DNA from: Trueperella pyogenes
GTDB taxonomy: Bacteria > Actinomycetota > Actinomycetes > Actinomycetales > Actinomycetaceae
DNA length: 64,000 nucleotides
Direction: 5' to 3'
NCBI RefSeq assembly: GCF_900460345.1
Contig: NZ_UHHW01000002.1
Coordinates: 682,001-746,000, forward strand
In this document: positions 8,906 through 17,704 of the stretch, in pieces
Layout: each line of letters starts with the position of its first letter
How positions within the stretch are numbered: the first letter of the stretch is position 1
The notes under the pieces: generated by a model
Told to the model about the DNA's origin: nothing
Database searches by the model: none
The model's input: only the letters and a program-made list of their open reading frames with translations
Position numbers and translations under genes: made by a program

Positions 8906-9711
8906 TACATATCCTTCGCAATCTGTTCAATGATGTCCGCGAGAAGCTGGGAAATGCGCGGGCCGGCAGCCTTGCCGGCTTCGAGCACTTCGGAGTGGTC
9001 GAGCTTTTCGCTCGCCACACCGGCGGCCAGATTCGTCACGAGCGAGATTCCGAGGATTTCCATCCCCATCTCGCGTGCCGCAATCGCCTCGAGAGCGGTG
9101 GACATGCCGACGAGGTCGCCGCCGAGCGTGCGCGCCATACGAACCTCTGCAGGGGTTTCGTAGTGCGGGCCGGAGAACTGCACGTACACGCCTTCCGGCA
9201 GGCTCGGATCGATCTCATGGGCAATCCCGCGCAGGCGGGACGAGTAAAGGTCCGTGAGGTCCACAAAGGTGGCTCCCTCAAGCGGAGAGGTAGCAGTGAG
9301 GTTGATGTGGTCGTTGATGAGGACGGCGCTACCTGGGCCGGTCTCTTCGCGGGTGGAGCCGCAGCCGTTGGTGAGGATGCAGACCTTGGCCCCGGCGGCG
9401 GCTGCCGTGCGGACTCCGTGGGCCACTGCGCGCACTCCTTTACCTTCGTAGTAATGGGTGCGAGCGCCCAGGACGAGCGCATGCTTGCCGCCCTTGAGCT
9501 CGATCGACGTGAGCTTGCCGCCGTGACCAGCGACAGCGGACTTAGAAAAGCCGGGAATGTCCTCGGCGGGCATCTCTGCCACGACCTCTCCGATGAGGCC
9601 GGCCGCCCCGCCCCATCCGGAGCCGAGGGTGAGTGCGATATCGTGCTTGTCAACGCCCGTCACGTCGGCAATCTTCGCCGCCGCTTCGCGGGCCAAATCC
9701 ATGTATTCCAT
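8905..9711 (-). CDS. punA: purine-nucleoside phosphorylase (trimeric type)
   Basis: A 268-residue enzyme of the trimeric PNP/MTAP class. It splits purine (deoxy)nucleosides with phosphate into base and (deoxy)ribose-1-phosphate. LTLGSGWGGAAGL near residue 30 binds phosphate. TNGCGSTREETGPG near 125 and VGMSTALEAIAAREMG near 200 are signatures of the base- and sugar-binding pocket. The frame begins at ATG 9720, but ATG 9711 (MEYMDLAREA) is preferred: TAAAAT at 9719-9724 stands 7 nt before it in a leaderless arrangement. It is followed directly by the sugar phosphate mutase, forming a two-gene purine salvage operon separate from the pyrimidine one. Confidence 0.92.
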   Translation of the reverse strand: MEYMDLAREAAAKIADVTGVDKHDIALTLGSGWGGAAGLIGEVVAEMPAEDIPGFSKSAVAGHGGKLTSIELKGGKHALVLGARTHYYEGKGVRAVAHGVRTAAAAGAKVCILTNGCGSTREETGPGSAVLINDHINLTATSPLEGATFVDLTDLYSSRLRGIAHEIDPSLPEGVYVQFSGPHYETPAEVRMARTLGGDLVGMSTALEAIAAREMGMEILGISLVTNLAAGVASEKLDHSEVLEAGKAAGPRISQLLADIIEQIAKDM

Positions 9712-9718
9712 GGCACAC

Positions 9719-9724
9719 ATTTTA
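9719..9724 (-). promoter_or_regulatory. leaderless -10 hexamer of the punA-like gene
   Basis: TAAAAT on the minus strand, 7 nt before ATG 9711. It overlaps the alternative ATG at 9720, which argues against that start. Confidence 0.5.
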
Positions 9725-9865
9725 CCTTAGCTCGGGTCAGGTGACTCAGGAATTATCGTATTTTATGTTCGCACTCGCGGTGATTCTTGCCATAATGGGC
9801 GATGCTGCACCAAGAGCGATGACGCGCTCGGCTTACTCGACCACCTCCTGTTGGCTTGCGGCCTG

Positions 9866-9871
9866 TACCCT
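9866..9871 (+). promoter_or_regulatory. leaderless -10 hexamer of the LOG-family gene
   Basis: TACCCT exactly 6 nt before ATG 9878. There is no Shine-Dalgarno sequence in front of that start. Confidence 0.45.
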
Positions 9872-9877
9872 TGGCCT

Positions 9878-10645
9878 ATGGCAAAGAAAACAAGAGACTA
9901 CCAGAAGGGGCCCGTGACCTTGCGGGGCAAGCAGATCCCCGACTCAACCACCGACGCGCGGCTACTTCGCCCCCTCCAAGACCCGTCCTTCATTCACTCC
10001 GACCCGTGGCGCATCATGCGCATCCAGGCCGAATTCGTGGAAGGTTTTGGGGCGCTGGCTGATCTCGGCCCCGCTATCTCTATCTTCGGCTCAGCCCGCA
10101 CACAGCCGGGCAACGCGTACTACGAACTTGCCGAGGAGATTGCTGGACTGCTCGTTTCCAAAGGATATGCAGTGATCACGGGCGGTGGGCCCGGCATCAT
10201 GGAGGCCGGCAACAAAGGGGCACACGCCGCTGGCGGGACCTCTGTTGGGCTCGGCATTGAGCTGCCTTTCGAGCAGGGCATGAACGACTACGTCGATCTT
10301 GGCATCGACTTTCGATATTTCTTCGTACGCAAGATGATGTTCGTCAAATACTCGCTCGGCTTTATCGTCATGCCCGGTGGCTACGGCACGCTCGACGAGC
10401 TATTCGAGGCGCTCACGCTGGTGCAAACCCACAAGGTATCCGGCTTTCCAGTGGTGCTGGTGGGAAAGGAACACTGGCGCGGCATGGCGGAATGGATCGA
10501 AACGAGCCTGCTCGCTGAAGGCTATATTTCCCCCGGCGACGAACGCCTCTTTACGCTCGTCGACACCGCCGAGGAGGCAGTGCAAGCGGTCGTCGACGGT
10601 GTGCACAGACTCGCCCAGGAAAAGCGCACGTTAGGAGAAGCCTGA
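9878..10645 (+). CDS. LOG family protein (TIGR00730 Rossmann fold)
   Basis: A 255-residue protein of the LOG/lysine-decarboxylase-like family. Characterised members hydrolyse cytokinin riboside 5'-monophosphate to base and ribose-5-phosphate. GGGPGIMEAGNKGA lies near residue 103 and the signature MPGGYGTLDELFE near 164, carrying the catalytic Glu and the phosphate-binding loop. The start at ATG 9878 (MAKKTRDYQ) is chosen over the GTG-like start at 9851 because of the TACCCT hexamer 6 nt before it. In bacteria the physiological substrate is probably a damaged or unusual AMP derivative; this is inferred. Confidence 0.88.
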   Translation: MAKKTRDYQKGPVTLRGKQIPDSTTDARLLRPLQDPSFIHSDPWRIMRIQAEFVEGFGALADLGPAISIFGSARTQPGNAYYELAEEIAGLLVSKGYAVITGGGPGIMEAGNKGAHAAGGTSVGLGIELPFEQGMNDYVDLGIDFRYFFVRKMMFVKYSLGFIVMPGGYGTLDELFEALTLVQTHKVSGFPVVLVGKEHWRGMAEWIETSLLAEGYISPGDERLFTLVDTAEEAVQAVVDGVHRLAQEKRTLGEA

Positions 10646-10711
10646 CGCGACTGCACAATTCGCGTAGAATGGTTTGAAGTGGGTGTAAACGCACCCGCGG
10701 AAGGAGAAACC

Positions 10712-10882
10712 ATGGCCGCTATGAAACCGCGAACCGGCGATGGGCCGCTCGAGGCAGAGCGCGACATCCATGGAACTACTCTACGGATGCCGTTGGAGGG
10801 CGGAGGCCGCCTCGTGCTTGAACTGAGCGACGACGAGGTCAAGGCTCTTCACGAAGTGCTCGGAAAGGTTCTTGACATTTAG
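10712..10882 (+). CDS. DUF3117 domain-containing small protein
   Basis: A 56-residue protein beginning MAAMKPRTGDGPLEAERD, the conserved opening of the actinobacterial DUF3117 family, and ending LSDDEVKALHEVLGKVLDI. The frame is open from 10679, but GGAAGGAG at 10699-10706 fixes ATG 10712. Function is unknown. It is small, soluble and near-universal in Actinobacteria. The stop codon overlaps that of the convergent methyltransferase by 4 nt. Confidence 0.9.
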   Translation: MAAMKPRTGDGPLEAERDIHGTTLRMPLEGGGRLVLELSDDEVKALHEVLGKVLDI

Positions 10883-11505
10883 CGTTTGACGCTGACTACT
10901 AGACCATCCCCGAGTGGAATGAGGCTGGAGACTAAGTCTTCAGCCTCAATGAGTTCCCGGCCGAGGTTGCGCAGGGCGACTGTGGCGTCGTCGCGGCGGG
11001 CTGGGTCTGCCACCCTGTCGTTATTGAGCGCGTGCGCAACGACGAGCGTGCCGCCCGGCCGCAACATGCGCAACGCCTCGTAGACATCCCCGGCGGCTTC
11101 GGCCGGATCGGCGTCGACGAGCACCAGGTCGTATGAGGCGGAGGCCAGACGCGGCAGCATGTCTGCGCTACGGCCGTTGATGAGCCGGAAGCGGCCCGAG
11201 CGGATGCCTGCCATAGTGAAGTTCTCGCGTGCGTAGCTTTGCGCCTCGGCGTCGGTATCGATGGAGGTGAGAACCGAGTCGCTGGCACCGGCAAGCAAAT
11301 ACAGGCCCGAGACGCCGGTGCCGGTACCAATCTCTGCCATCGTCTTTACTCCCATGGCAGACAGCGCAGTCAGGAAGTGGCCAGTGGCAGGGGAGAGGGA
11401 GTCAATGGCCAATTCGGAGGCCTGCTGGCGGGCACGAACCATGAGTTCGGCTTCATCGACGATATGCTCCGCATAGGTCCAGGATTGGGCCTTATCCACT
11501 GCCAT
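10879..11505 (-). CDS. O-methyltransferase, SAM-dependent
   Basis: A 208-residue class I methyltransferase of the Methyltransf_3 (COMT-like) family. SAM-binding motif I is EIGTGTGVSGLYLL (about residue 58), motif II contains SIDTDAEAQSYARENF, and the LVDADPAEA motif near 128 corresponds to the metal/SAM region. The start at ATG 11505 is chosen because AAGGGAGAGAAC precedes it; the frame is open to 11535. Related genes sit in this position in many actinobacteria near sigE/mrp. The natural acceptor is unknown. Confidence 0.85.
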   Translation of the reverse strand: MAVDKAQSWTYAEHIVDEAELMVRARQQASELAIDSLSPATGHFLTALSAMGVKTMAEIGTGTGVSGLYLLAGASDSVLTSIDTDAEAQSYARENFTMAGIRSGRFRLINGRSADMLPRLASASYDLVLVDADPAEAAGDVYEALRMLRPGGTLVVAHALNNDRVADPARRDDATVALRNLGRELIEAEDLVSSLIPLGDGLVVSVKR

Positions 11506-11559
11506 GTTCTCTCCCTTAGGCTCGACTTCCTCCATTGTATCGTGTCGGATATCGAGGAA

Positions 11560-11582
11560 GGGTCAGCGCGCGGCGCTGACCC
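11560..11582. terminator. perfect hairpin upstream of the methyltransferase
   Basis: A 10-bp perfect inverted repeat (GGGTCAGCGC / GCGCTGACCC) with a 3-nt loop lies between the mrp stop and the methyltransferase start, both on the minus strand. There is no T run, so it may be a terminator or attenuator for mrp transcripts. Confidence 0.5.
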
Positions 11583-11608
11583 TATCACATGTGGTTACTC
11601 CGCGCGGA

Positions 11609-12760
11609 TTACGGCGCCGACGGATCAACGGGACGCACGCCGAGCGGGCGGCCAGCGAGACCGCGCGCACGGTGTGCGAGCGTGTCCGCGACCTTGCGGA
11701 TTGCTTCCTGAGCAGGGGAATGGCCCTCTGCGATTGCGAACGGGATGCCCGAGTCGCCTCCTATACGCAGGTCTTGCTCGATGGGGACCTGGGCGAGCAG
11801 GGGCACGTCGTAACCGAGGTTGCGCGTCAACTGTGCGCTGACGGCTTCACCACCGCCGGCGCCGAAGATCTCCATGGTGGAGCCGTCCGGCATGGCCAGG
11901 TAAGACATGTTTTCAATAATGCCCACCACGTGCTGATCGGTCTGCTTGGCCATCAAACCTGCGCGCTCGGCGACGTCGGCCGCCGCGACCTGCGGGGTAG
12001 TCACCAGGACGATCTCCGACTTGGGGATAAGAGACGAGACGGACAGGGCGATATCGCCCGTTCCCGGCGGGAGGTCAATGAGAAGAACATCGAGGTCACC
12101 CCAGTACACGTCGGCGAAGAACTGCTCAAGGGCTCGGTGCAACATCGGTCCACGCCACACCACCGGGCCGTTTTCGGACATGAAGTTACCGATCGAGATC
12201 GTCTTGACGTCGTGGACGACCGGCGGGATGATCATGTTGTCCACCACCTGTGGCGGATGAGTGACACCCATCATGTGGGGGATCGAGAAGCCGTAGATGT
12301 CGGCGTCGACCACTCCGACCTTGAGGCCGGACTTGGCGATGGCCGCAGCGAGGTTGACCGTCATGGAAGACTTGCCCACGCCGCCCTTGCCGGAGGTGAT
12401 CGCGTAGACGCGGGTGAGGTTTCCTGGCTGGGCGAATGGGATGACGCGCTCAGGTGCGCCGCCGCGCAGAGTCTTCTTCAGCTGCGCGCGCTGCTCGTCA
12501 TCCATCACGCCTATATCCACGCGCACGCTGGCCACACCACTCATCGCGCTGACAACGTTCTTAGCGTCGGTGGTGATCGTATCGCGCAGCGGGCACCCGG
12601 CTGTGGTCAGATCTATGCCGACGACGACGTTGCCAGCCTCGTCGATCTCCACTGATCGCAGCATCCCCAATTCGGTGATGGGGCGCTTGATCTCCGGGTC
12701 GATGACTTTTGCGAGTTCGGCCCTAATTTCTTCAATGCTCGGTAGGCTCATGGAAGTCAT
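11609..12760 (-). CDS. mrp: Mrp/NBP35 family ATP-binding protein (Fe-S carrier ApbC)
   Basis: A 383-residue P-loop protein that binds and hands over Fe-S clusters. Residues 1-85 form a DUF59/MIP18 domain. The Walker A variant GKGGVGKSS lies near residue 124. The switch region DVLLIDLPPGTGD near 220 is typical of Mrp. The expected C-terminal C-x-x-C pair is not obvious. The ATG at 12760 follows the stop of DUF1003 by one base, giving coupling. The second Met at 12751 is an alternative, since TAGGAT stands 7 nt before it. Confidence 0.92.
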   Translation of the reverse strand: MTSMSLPSIEEIRAELAKVIDPEIKRPITELGMLRSVEIDEAGNVVVGIDLTTAGCPLRDTITTDAKNVVSAMSGVASVRVDIGVMDDEQRAQLKKTLRGGAPERVIPFAQPGNLTRVYAITSGKGGVGKSSMTVNLAAAIAKSGLKVGVVDADIYGFSIPHMMGVTHPPQVVDNMIIPPVVHDVKTISIGNFMSENGPVVWRGPMLHRALEQFFADVYWGDLDVLLIDLPPGTGDIALSVSSLIPKSEIVLVTTPQVAAADVAERAGLMAKQTDQHVVGIIENMSYLAMPDGSTMEIFGAGGGEAVSAQLTRNLGYDVPLLAQVPIEQDLRIGGDSGIPFAIAEGHSPAQEAIRKVADTLAHRARGLAGRPLGVRPVDPSAP

Positions 12761-12761
12761 C

Positions 12762-13325
12762 CTATCGGTCGTTCACGTCACTTTCGAACTGGGCCAAACG
12801 GCGCTCAAGCTCGGCAATTTTCTCATCGCGAGCCGCTAATTCGGCGTCGCGAGCGGTGATCTGTTCGCGCAACTCGAACTGATCGCGCATCTCGGAACGC
12901 ACGAAGTCGCGTGTGGCCAGATCCTGTAAAGACATCCGCAGCGAAGCGATCTCCCTGGTGAGGAACTCGGTATCGGCCAGGGTGCGGACGGCGTGCTGGC
13001 GATCCTGCTCGGCGCTTACGCGATCGCGTTCGTCTTGGCGGTTTTGCGCCAAAAGAATGAGCGGGGAGGCGTAGGAGGCCTGGAGGGAAAGCATGAGGGT
13101 CAAAGCCGTGAAGCCGAGGGAGGCCGAATCGAAGCGCAGGCGCTCCGGCGCGAGACTGTTCCAGAGCAACCAGATCGTCACAAACAAGGTCAGCCAGATG
13201 ATGAACTTCGGCGTGCCTGTAAAGCGGGCGATCCGTTCGGCGACTATGCCGGTGCGTTCAGAATCGAGGTTGGTGCGCCAGCGGCGGTGCCGTTTATCTA
13301 GTGGCTGGTCGAAGCTTTCAGACAT
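12762..13325 (-). CDS. DUF1003 domain-containing membrane protein
   Basis: A 187-residue protein with two membrane segments (about residues 42-58 and 70-92). The DUF1003 signature ASPLILLAQNRQDERDR follows them. The C-terminal 80 residues are a charged coiled coil (ELREQITARDAELAARDEK). It overlaps the upstream MgtE-like gene by 8 nt and mrp follows after one base, so the three form an operon. Function is unknown. The constant association with MgtE-like proteins suggests an ion or envelope role, which is inferred. Confidence 0.85.
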   Translation of the reverse strand: MSESFDQPLDKRHRRWRTNLDSERTGIVAERIARFTGTPKFIIWLTLFVTIWLLWNSLAPERLRFDSASLGFTALTLMLSLQASYASPLILLAQNRQDERDRVSAEQDRQHAVRTLADTEFLTREIASLRMSLQDLATRDFVRSEMRDQFELREQITARDAELAARDEKIAELERRLAQFESDVNDR

Positions 13326-14631
13326 CGCGTCCCTCCTCAGTGTTCAACGCATCTTCTAGTAGATCATCGACGTGGCGTTCGTCAATATGGGTGTCGATCA
13401 TCTCCTCGTCGGCGTCGCGCCAATCCTCTGGCATGAGGTGATCGAGGACGTCGTCGACTGAGACGGCACCCACCAGCAAGCCGTTGTCCACTACCGGCAA
13501 GACTGTGAGGTTATAAGTAGCTAGGAGCCGGGTGATCGTGCCTATGCCGTCGTCGGGCGAGAGCATCTCCACCTGATCAATGATCGAGCCGACCATTTCG
13601 GAAGGAGGCTCTCTAAGGGCCCGTTGTAAGTGCACGACGCCGAGGTACTGGCCAGTTGGCGTCTCCGTCGGAGGCCGCACAATGAAGCAAGTAGAGGCGA
13701 TTGCCGGGGCCAGGTCCTTGCGGCGGGCGGCAGCCAAGAGCATGGAAACTCGGGCATCGGGGGAGAGAATCATCGGATCGGTGGTCATCAGGCCGCCGGC
13801 CGTGCGCTCACCGTAGGACATGAGACGGCGCACGTCCTGGGCTTCCTCTGGCTCCATCTTAGACAGGAGGATCTCCGCCTGAGCAGCGGGCAGCTCATTG
13901 ATGAGGTCGGCCGCGTCGTCCGGCTCCATCTCTTCGAGAATGTCGGCAGCGCGATCGACCTCGAGCGCGGTCATGATCGTCACCCGATCTGCATCCGACA
14001 TCTCCTCCAAGACGTCGGCGAGCAGATCGTCGTGCATGTGCCGGGAGACGGCGATGATGCGCTCGTCGGGCAGATCCGAGAGCAGGTCGGCGATATCTGG
14101 TGCCTTGAGCTCGTTAATCTGGGCAAGAAGGGCCGTAGCCGCCTGGTTGGCCACGCGCGTGCGCAAACCGGAAATGACCGAGACGGGCACGATCTTCGTA
14201 TTTCCCGCCTCCGGACCACCACGCGACATTCGCACATACAGTGAGGTCAGCTTCCATTCGCGGTGACCCGTCTGTTCGATGGCCACGTCCTCCACGATCG
14301 CTTTTCCCGAACCATCGTTGAACTCAACCTCGCGATCGAGGATCTCGCCCAACACCATCGTCTCGGAGGGGCGTTTCTCAAAGCGGCGGATATTCAACAG
14401 ACCCGTGGTGATCACCTGTCCGTTGGCTATGGATGTCACGCGCGTGAGGGGCATAAAGACGCGTCTTTTGCCTGCCACGTCTACAACCAAACCCACAGCT
14501 GACGGGTTTCCGCGCAGCCGAAAAACCACGACGACGTCGTGGACTTTACCCACCCGGTCGCCGATGGGGTCATAGACGGGGGTGCCTGCCAGGCGTCCAA
14601 CAAAGACGCGCGAACCAGTTCTCACTGACAT
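13318..14631 (-). CDS. MgtE N-terminal and CBS domain protein without transport domain
   Basis: A 437-residue soluble protein. Residues 1-170 form a PRC-barrel-like part (GTPVYDPIGDRVGKVHDVVV). Residues about 180-290 match the MgtE intracellular N domain with repeated ADLLSDLP, ADILEEMEPDDAADL and LLSKMEPEEAQDV blocks. Residues about 290-425 are two CBS repeats ending VDNGLLVGAVSVDDVLDHL. The MgtE magnesium channel domain is missing: there is no hydrophobic segment. It probably senses Mg2+ or nucleotides and acts on a partner such as the DUF1003 protein. AAAAGG lies 8 nt before ATG 14631. Confidence 0.85.
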   Translation of the reverse strand: MSVRTGSRVFVGRLAGTPVYDPIGDRVGKVHDVVVVFRLRGNPSAVGLVVDVAGKRRVFMPLTRVTSIANGQVITTGLLNIRRFEKRPSETMVLGEILDREVEFNDGSGKAIVEDVAIEQTGHREWKLTSLYVRMSRGGPEAGNTKIVPVSVISGLRTRVANQAATALLAQINELKAPDIADLLSDLPDERIIAVSRHMHDDLLADVLEEMSDADRVTIMTALEVDRAADILEEMEPDDAADLINELPAAQAEILLSKMEPEEAQDVRRLMSYGERTAGGLMTTDPMILSPDARVSMLLAAARRKDLAPAIASTCFIVRPPTETPTGQYLGVVHLQRALREPPSEMVGSIIDQVEMLSPDDGIGTITRLLATYNLTVLPVVDNGLLVGAVSVDDVLDHLMPEDWRDADEEMIDTHIDERHVDDLLEDALNTEEGRDV

Positions 14632-14670
14632 ATGTCATCCTTTTCCTTGCTGCGGTCTGGGAAGCCGAGC

Positions 14671-16155
14671 TTATTTTTGCAGGTCAGCCATCCACTTCTC
14701 CACGGCATCGGCCGTGCGCGGGATATCTTCAGACAGGCGAATCGCGCCGGTTTCGGTGACGAGGATATCGTCCTCGATCCGGACGCCGATCCCACGGAAG
14801 CGCTCGGGAACCTTGAGGTCATCTTCGCGGAAGTATAGACCCGGCTCGATCGTAAAAATCATCCCAGGTTCTAGGTAAGAGTCCTGATAGAGCTCCCGCT
14901 TAGCCTGCGCACAATCGTGAACGTCCAAGCCCAGGTGGTGGGAGGTACCGTGCGGCATCCAGCGGCGGTGGTATTGGGCGTCGGGCGAGAGGGATTGCGC
15001 GGCCGACACGGGCAGCATGCCCCACTTTTCCAGATGCTCGGCAAGGACCTCCATCGCCGCAGCGTGAATGTCCTTAAACTGCACCTTGCCCTGAGCCACC
15101 TCGAGCGCACGCTCGCAGGCTGCGAGGACGGCGTCGTACACCTCGCGCTGAGCCTCGGTGAAGGTGCCGTTGATGGGCAGCGTGCGGGTGATATCGGCGG
15201 TGTAGAGGGAATCGACTTCGGCGCCGGCGTCGATGAGGATGAGCTCGCCGTCGCGCAACTGGCCGTCATTGGTGATCCAGTGCAGCGTGTTGGCATGGTT
15301 GCCTGCGGCTGCGATCGTCTCGTAGCCCAGCCCGTTGCCCTCCTCGCGGGCTTTCGCCTGGAAAGCGCCTTCGATGACGCGCTCGCCGCGCCAGTGGTTC
15401 ACCGCACGCGGCATCGCGCGGATCATTTCCTCAAATCCCGCCTTCGTCACGTCGATAGCCTTTTGCATCTCGGCGACCTCGTAGGCGTCCTTAGTTAGCC
15501 GGATCTCTGAGGCCGCCTCAGCCAGGCGCGCGTCTGCCTCGGCAGCGCCCTCGGTCAGCCCGTTCTGCTGGCGCAGCTGTGCCACCATAGCCTCAACGGC
15601 CGCGTCCGACTCGGGGATAACACGGATTTGAACCGCGCCGAGATCCTTTGAGATCGCGTCCAACATGTCGTCAATGTGCGCCACCTTCAGGCCGGTAGCC
15701 GTGGCCATCTCCTGCGCGCTCAAGCGGGCTCCCACCCAGAATTCGCCGTGGCGTGAGTCCGCATAGAACTCCTCCGAAGAGCGCGAGGCGCGCGGATGGA
15801 AGTAGAGGACGGCTTCGTGGCCTTCCTCGGTAGGATGCAGGACGAGAACCGCGCCCGGCTCGTCTTCTCCACCAAGACCCGTCAGATGGGCAAAAGCGGA
15901 GTGCGCGCGGAAGCGATAGTCCGTGTCATTGGAACGAACCTGCAGATCACCGGCGGGAAACACGAGGCGTTCGCCGGGGAAAAGGGCGGAAAGTCGTTTG
16001 TGGCGGGCTGGCGTGTAGTCAGCTACTTCCATGCGGGTAGGGCCGGCTGCGCGCGGGCCCCAGTCCTGCCCGATAAACTCCCGGAAGGCCTGACCCTGTG
16101 GGCGCTGCGTGCGGTTGTGCGCCTTTTCTTCGTTGGTTTGAGTCTGTTCAGTCAT
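14671..16155 (-). CDS. aminopeptidase P family protein (Xaa-Pro aminopeptidase)
   Basis: A 494-residue dinuclear metallopeptidase that releases N-terminal residues preceding proline. An AMP_N domain lies at about residues 45-190. The catalytic pita-bread domain follows, with metal ligands in LIDAGAEVDSLYTADITRT (two Asp), HGTSHHLGLDVHD (His), FTIEPGLYF (Glu) and GVRIEDDILV (Glu). The longer frame to 16278 is rejected: ATG 16155 (MTEQTQTNEEK) fits the family length. GATAAT stands 6 nt before it, a leaderless layout. It is divergent from the PHP gene. Confidence 0.93.
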   Translation of the reverse strand: MTEQTQTNEEKAHNRTQRPQGQAFREFIGQDWGPRAAGPTRMEVADYTPARHKRLSALFPGERLVFPAGDLQVRSNDTDYRFRAHSAFAHLTGLGGEDEPGAVLVLHPTEEGHEAVLYFHPRASRSSEEFYADSRHGEFWVGARLSAQEMATATGLKVAHIDDMLDAISKDLGAVQIRVIPESDAAVEAMVAQLRQQNGLTEGAAEADARLAEAASEIRLTKDAYEVAEMQKAIDVTKAGFEEMIRAMPRAVNHWRGERVIEGAFQAKAREEGNGLGYETIAAAGNHANTLHWITNDGQLRDGELILIDAGAEVDSLYTADITRTLPINGTFTEAQREVYDAVLAACERALEVAQGKVQFKDIHAAAMEVLAEHLEKWGMLPVSAAQSLSPDAQYHRRWMPHGTSHHLGLDVHDCAQAKRELYQDSYLEPGMIFTIEPGLYFREDDLKVPERFRGIGVRIEDDILVTETGAIRLSEDIPRTADAVEKWMADLQK

Positions 16156-16200
16156 AATCCCATTATCCCACGCGAGGCCGACAAACCCGAACGCGCACGC

Positions 16201-16229
16201 TTGCTCACATCGAACACGCGGCCTAGCGT
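16201..16229 (+). promoter_or_regulatory. leaderless promoter of the PHP gene
   Basis: TTGCTC (16201-16206), 17-bp spacer and TAGCGT (16224-16229), then 6 nt to GTG 16236. The spacing fits a sigma-70 promoter whose transcript begins at the start codon. Confidence 0.5.
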
Positions 16230-16235
16230 GGACAT

Positions 16236-17087
16236 GTGATCGATTTGCACACCCATTCCAGCTACTCCGACGGCACAAAGACGCCGGCCGAGCTCATGGC
16301 GGCTGCTCGAGATGCCGGCATATCCACCCTCGGGCTGACCGACCACGACACAATTGCAGGTTGGGCGGCAGCTGCGGCCGCCGTCGTTGACAGCGGCGTG
16401 AGCCTCGTGCGCGGCATGGAAGTCACCGCGCATTACAACGACGCCGGCACCCCAATCTCCGTACACATGCTGGCCTACCTATTTGATCCGCAGGCCCCCG
16501 AACTTGCCGCCCACCGCGAAAACCTGCGCGCCTCACGCATCACCCGCGCACAACATATCGTCGCCCGGCTCGCAGAGGACCTGCCCATCAGCTGGCAAGA
16601 TGTCGTGAAGATCGCTGGCTCCGACGCCGTCGTCGGACGGCCGCACATAGCCGACGCGCTCGTGGTGGCCGGGATCGTGGACAGTCGCGAGCAGGCATTC
16701 GCAAACTATCTCAGCCCGCGCGGAAAGTATTACGTGCGCAACTATTCGCCAGACGTCTTCGATGTCATCGCGTGGATCAACGCCGCTGGCGGACGCGCAG
16801 TCTTCGCGCACCCTGCCGCTGTCAAACGTGGAAAGACCGTGCCATTGCAGGCACTCGATGCCATGGCAGAAGCGGGCCTGTTCGGCGTCGAAGTGCATCA
16901 TCGCGACAACCCTGAAAGCCTGCGCGGACAGCTAACTGAGAAGGCCGAGCGGCTTGGGCTTTTCCAGTTTGGCTCCAGCGATTACCATGGAGCGGGAAAA
17001 CCGAACCGGCTCGGTGAGCACACCACGGATTCGGAGACGTTGGAGCTGCTCGCACAGGGCGCATTCTTGGAGGTTATACACCCGTGA
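16236..17087 (+). CDS. PHP domain phosphoesterase
   Basis: A 283-residue metal-dependent phosphoesterase of the PHP family (TrpH/YciV type). It has the four PHP motifs: HTHSSYSDGT at residue 5, LTDHDT near 36, GMEVT near 60 and FAHPAA/SSDYHGAGK toward the C-terminus. Characterised relatives hydrolyse 3',5'-bisphosphonucleotides or the 5' end of short RNAs. The start is GTG 16236 with no Shine-Dalgarno but with a leaderless promoter. The stop overlaps the MarC start by 4 nt. Confidence 0.88.
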   Translation: MIDLHTHSSYSDGTKTPAELMAAARDAGISTLGLTDHDTIAGWAAAAAAVVDSGVSLVRGMEVTAHYNDAGTPISVHMLAYLFDPQAPELAAHRENLRASRITRAQHIVARLAEDLPISWQDVVKIAGSDAVVGRPHIADALVVAGIVDSREQAFANYLSPRGKYYVRNYSPDVFDVIAWINAAGGRAVFAHPAAVKRGKTVPLQALDAMAEAGLFGVEVHHRDNPESLRGQLTEKAERLGLFQFGSSDYHGAGKPNRLGEHTTDSETLELLAQGAFLEVIHP

Positions 17088-17704
17088 ATTTTGATGGGGC
17101 GTTGTTTGCGTCTGCGTTCGCTACCCTGCTGGTGATTATCGACCCGCCGGGTAACGTGCCAGTGTTCATGGCGCTGACTAGGTCGCTAGGGAAAAACGAA
17201 CGCAAAAAAGCGGCCTTCCAGGCCAACTTCATCGCGCTCGTGCTCCTGCTCCTGTTCGGACTGTTCGGCTTCGTGCTCTTTGGATACATGGGCATCTCTG
17301 CAGAAGCCTTGCAGATTTCCGGCGGCCTCTTGCTTCTGCTCGTGGCACTCCAGCTGCTCACGGGCAAGGAAGAAGACCCCGGCAACGCCGGCGGAACGAT
17401 CGCAGTCGCCATGGTTCCGCTCGGCACGCCCCTTTTGGCCGGACCTGGATCAATCGTTGCGTTTATGTTGCTCATGCGCGATTCGGCAGGAAACGTCTGG
17501 GGCCAGCTCACCATCATTGCCGCTGTTGTCCTCGTGCTGCTTATTTCTTGGATATCGATGCACTTTGCGGGCACGATCATGCGCCTGCTCGGCGAGGCCG
17601 GCGTCATGCTACTGACTAGACTTTCGGGCATGCTCCTGGCTGCGATCGCCACGCAGCTTATCATCGCCGGCGTGCTCGGCGTGGTCCGCCCTCTGATTAA
17701 TTAG
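17084..17704 (+). CDS. MarC family integral membrane protein
   Basis: A 206-residue protein with six hydrophobic segments. Family signatures are IDPPGNVPVFMALT near residue 18, LQISGGLLLLLVALQLLTG near 76 and VPLGTPLLAGPGSI near 110. MarC proteins are inner-membrane proteins of unclear function; an older link to multiple antibiotic resistance was withdrawn. GTG 17084 overlaps the PHP stop (GTGA). The end overlaps the convergent helicase by 8 nt. Confidence 0.9.
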   Translation: MNFDGALFASAFATLLVIIDPPGNVPVFMALTRSLGKNERKKAAFQANFIALVLLLLFGLFGFVLFGYMGISAEALQISGGLLLLLVALQLLTGKEEDPGNAGGTIAVAMVPLGTPLLAGPGSIVAFMLLMRDSAGNVWGQLTIIAAVVLVLLISWISMHFAGTIMRLLGEAGVMLLTRLSGMLLAAIATQLIIAGVLGVVRPLIN

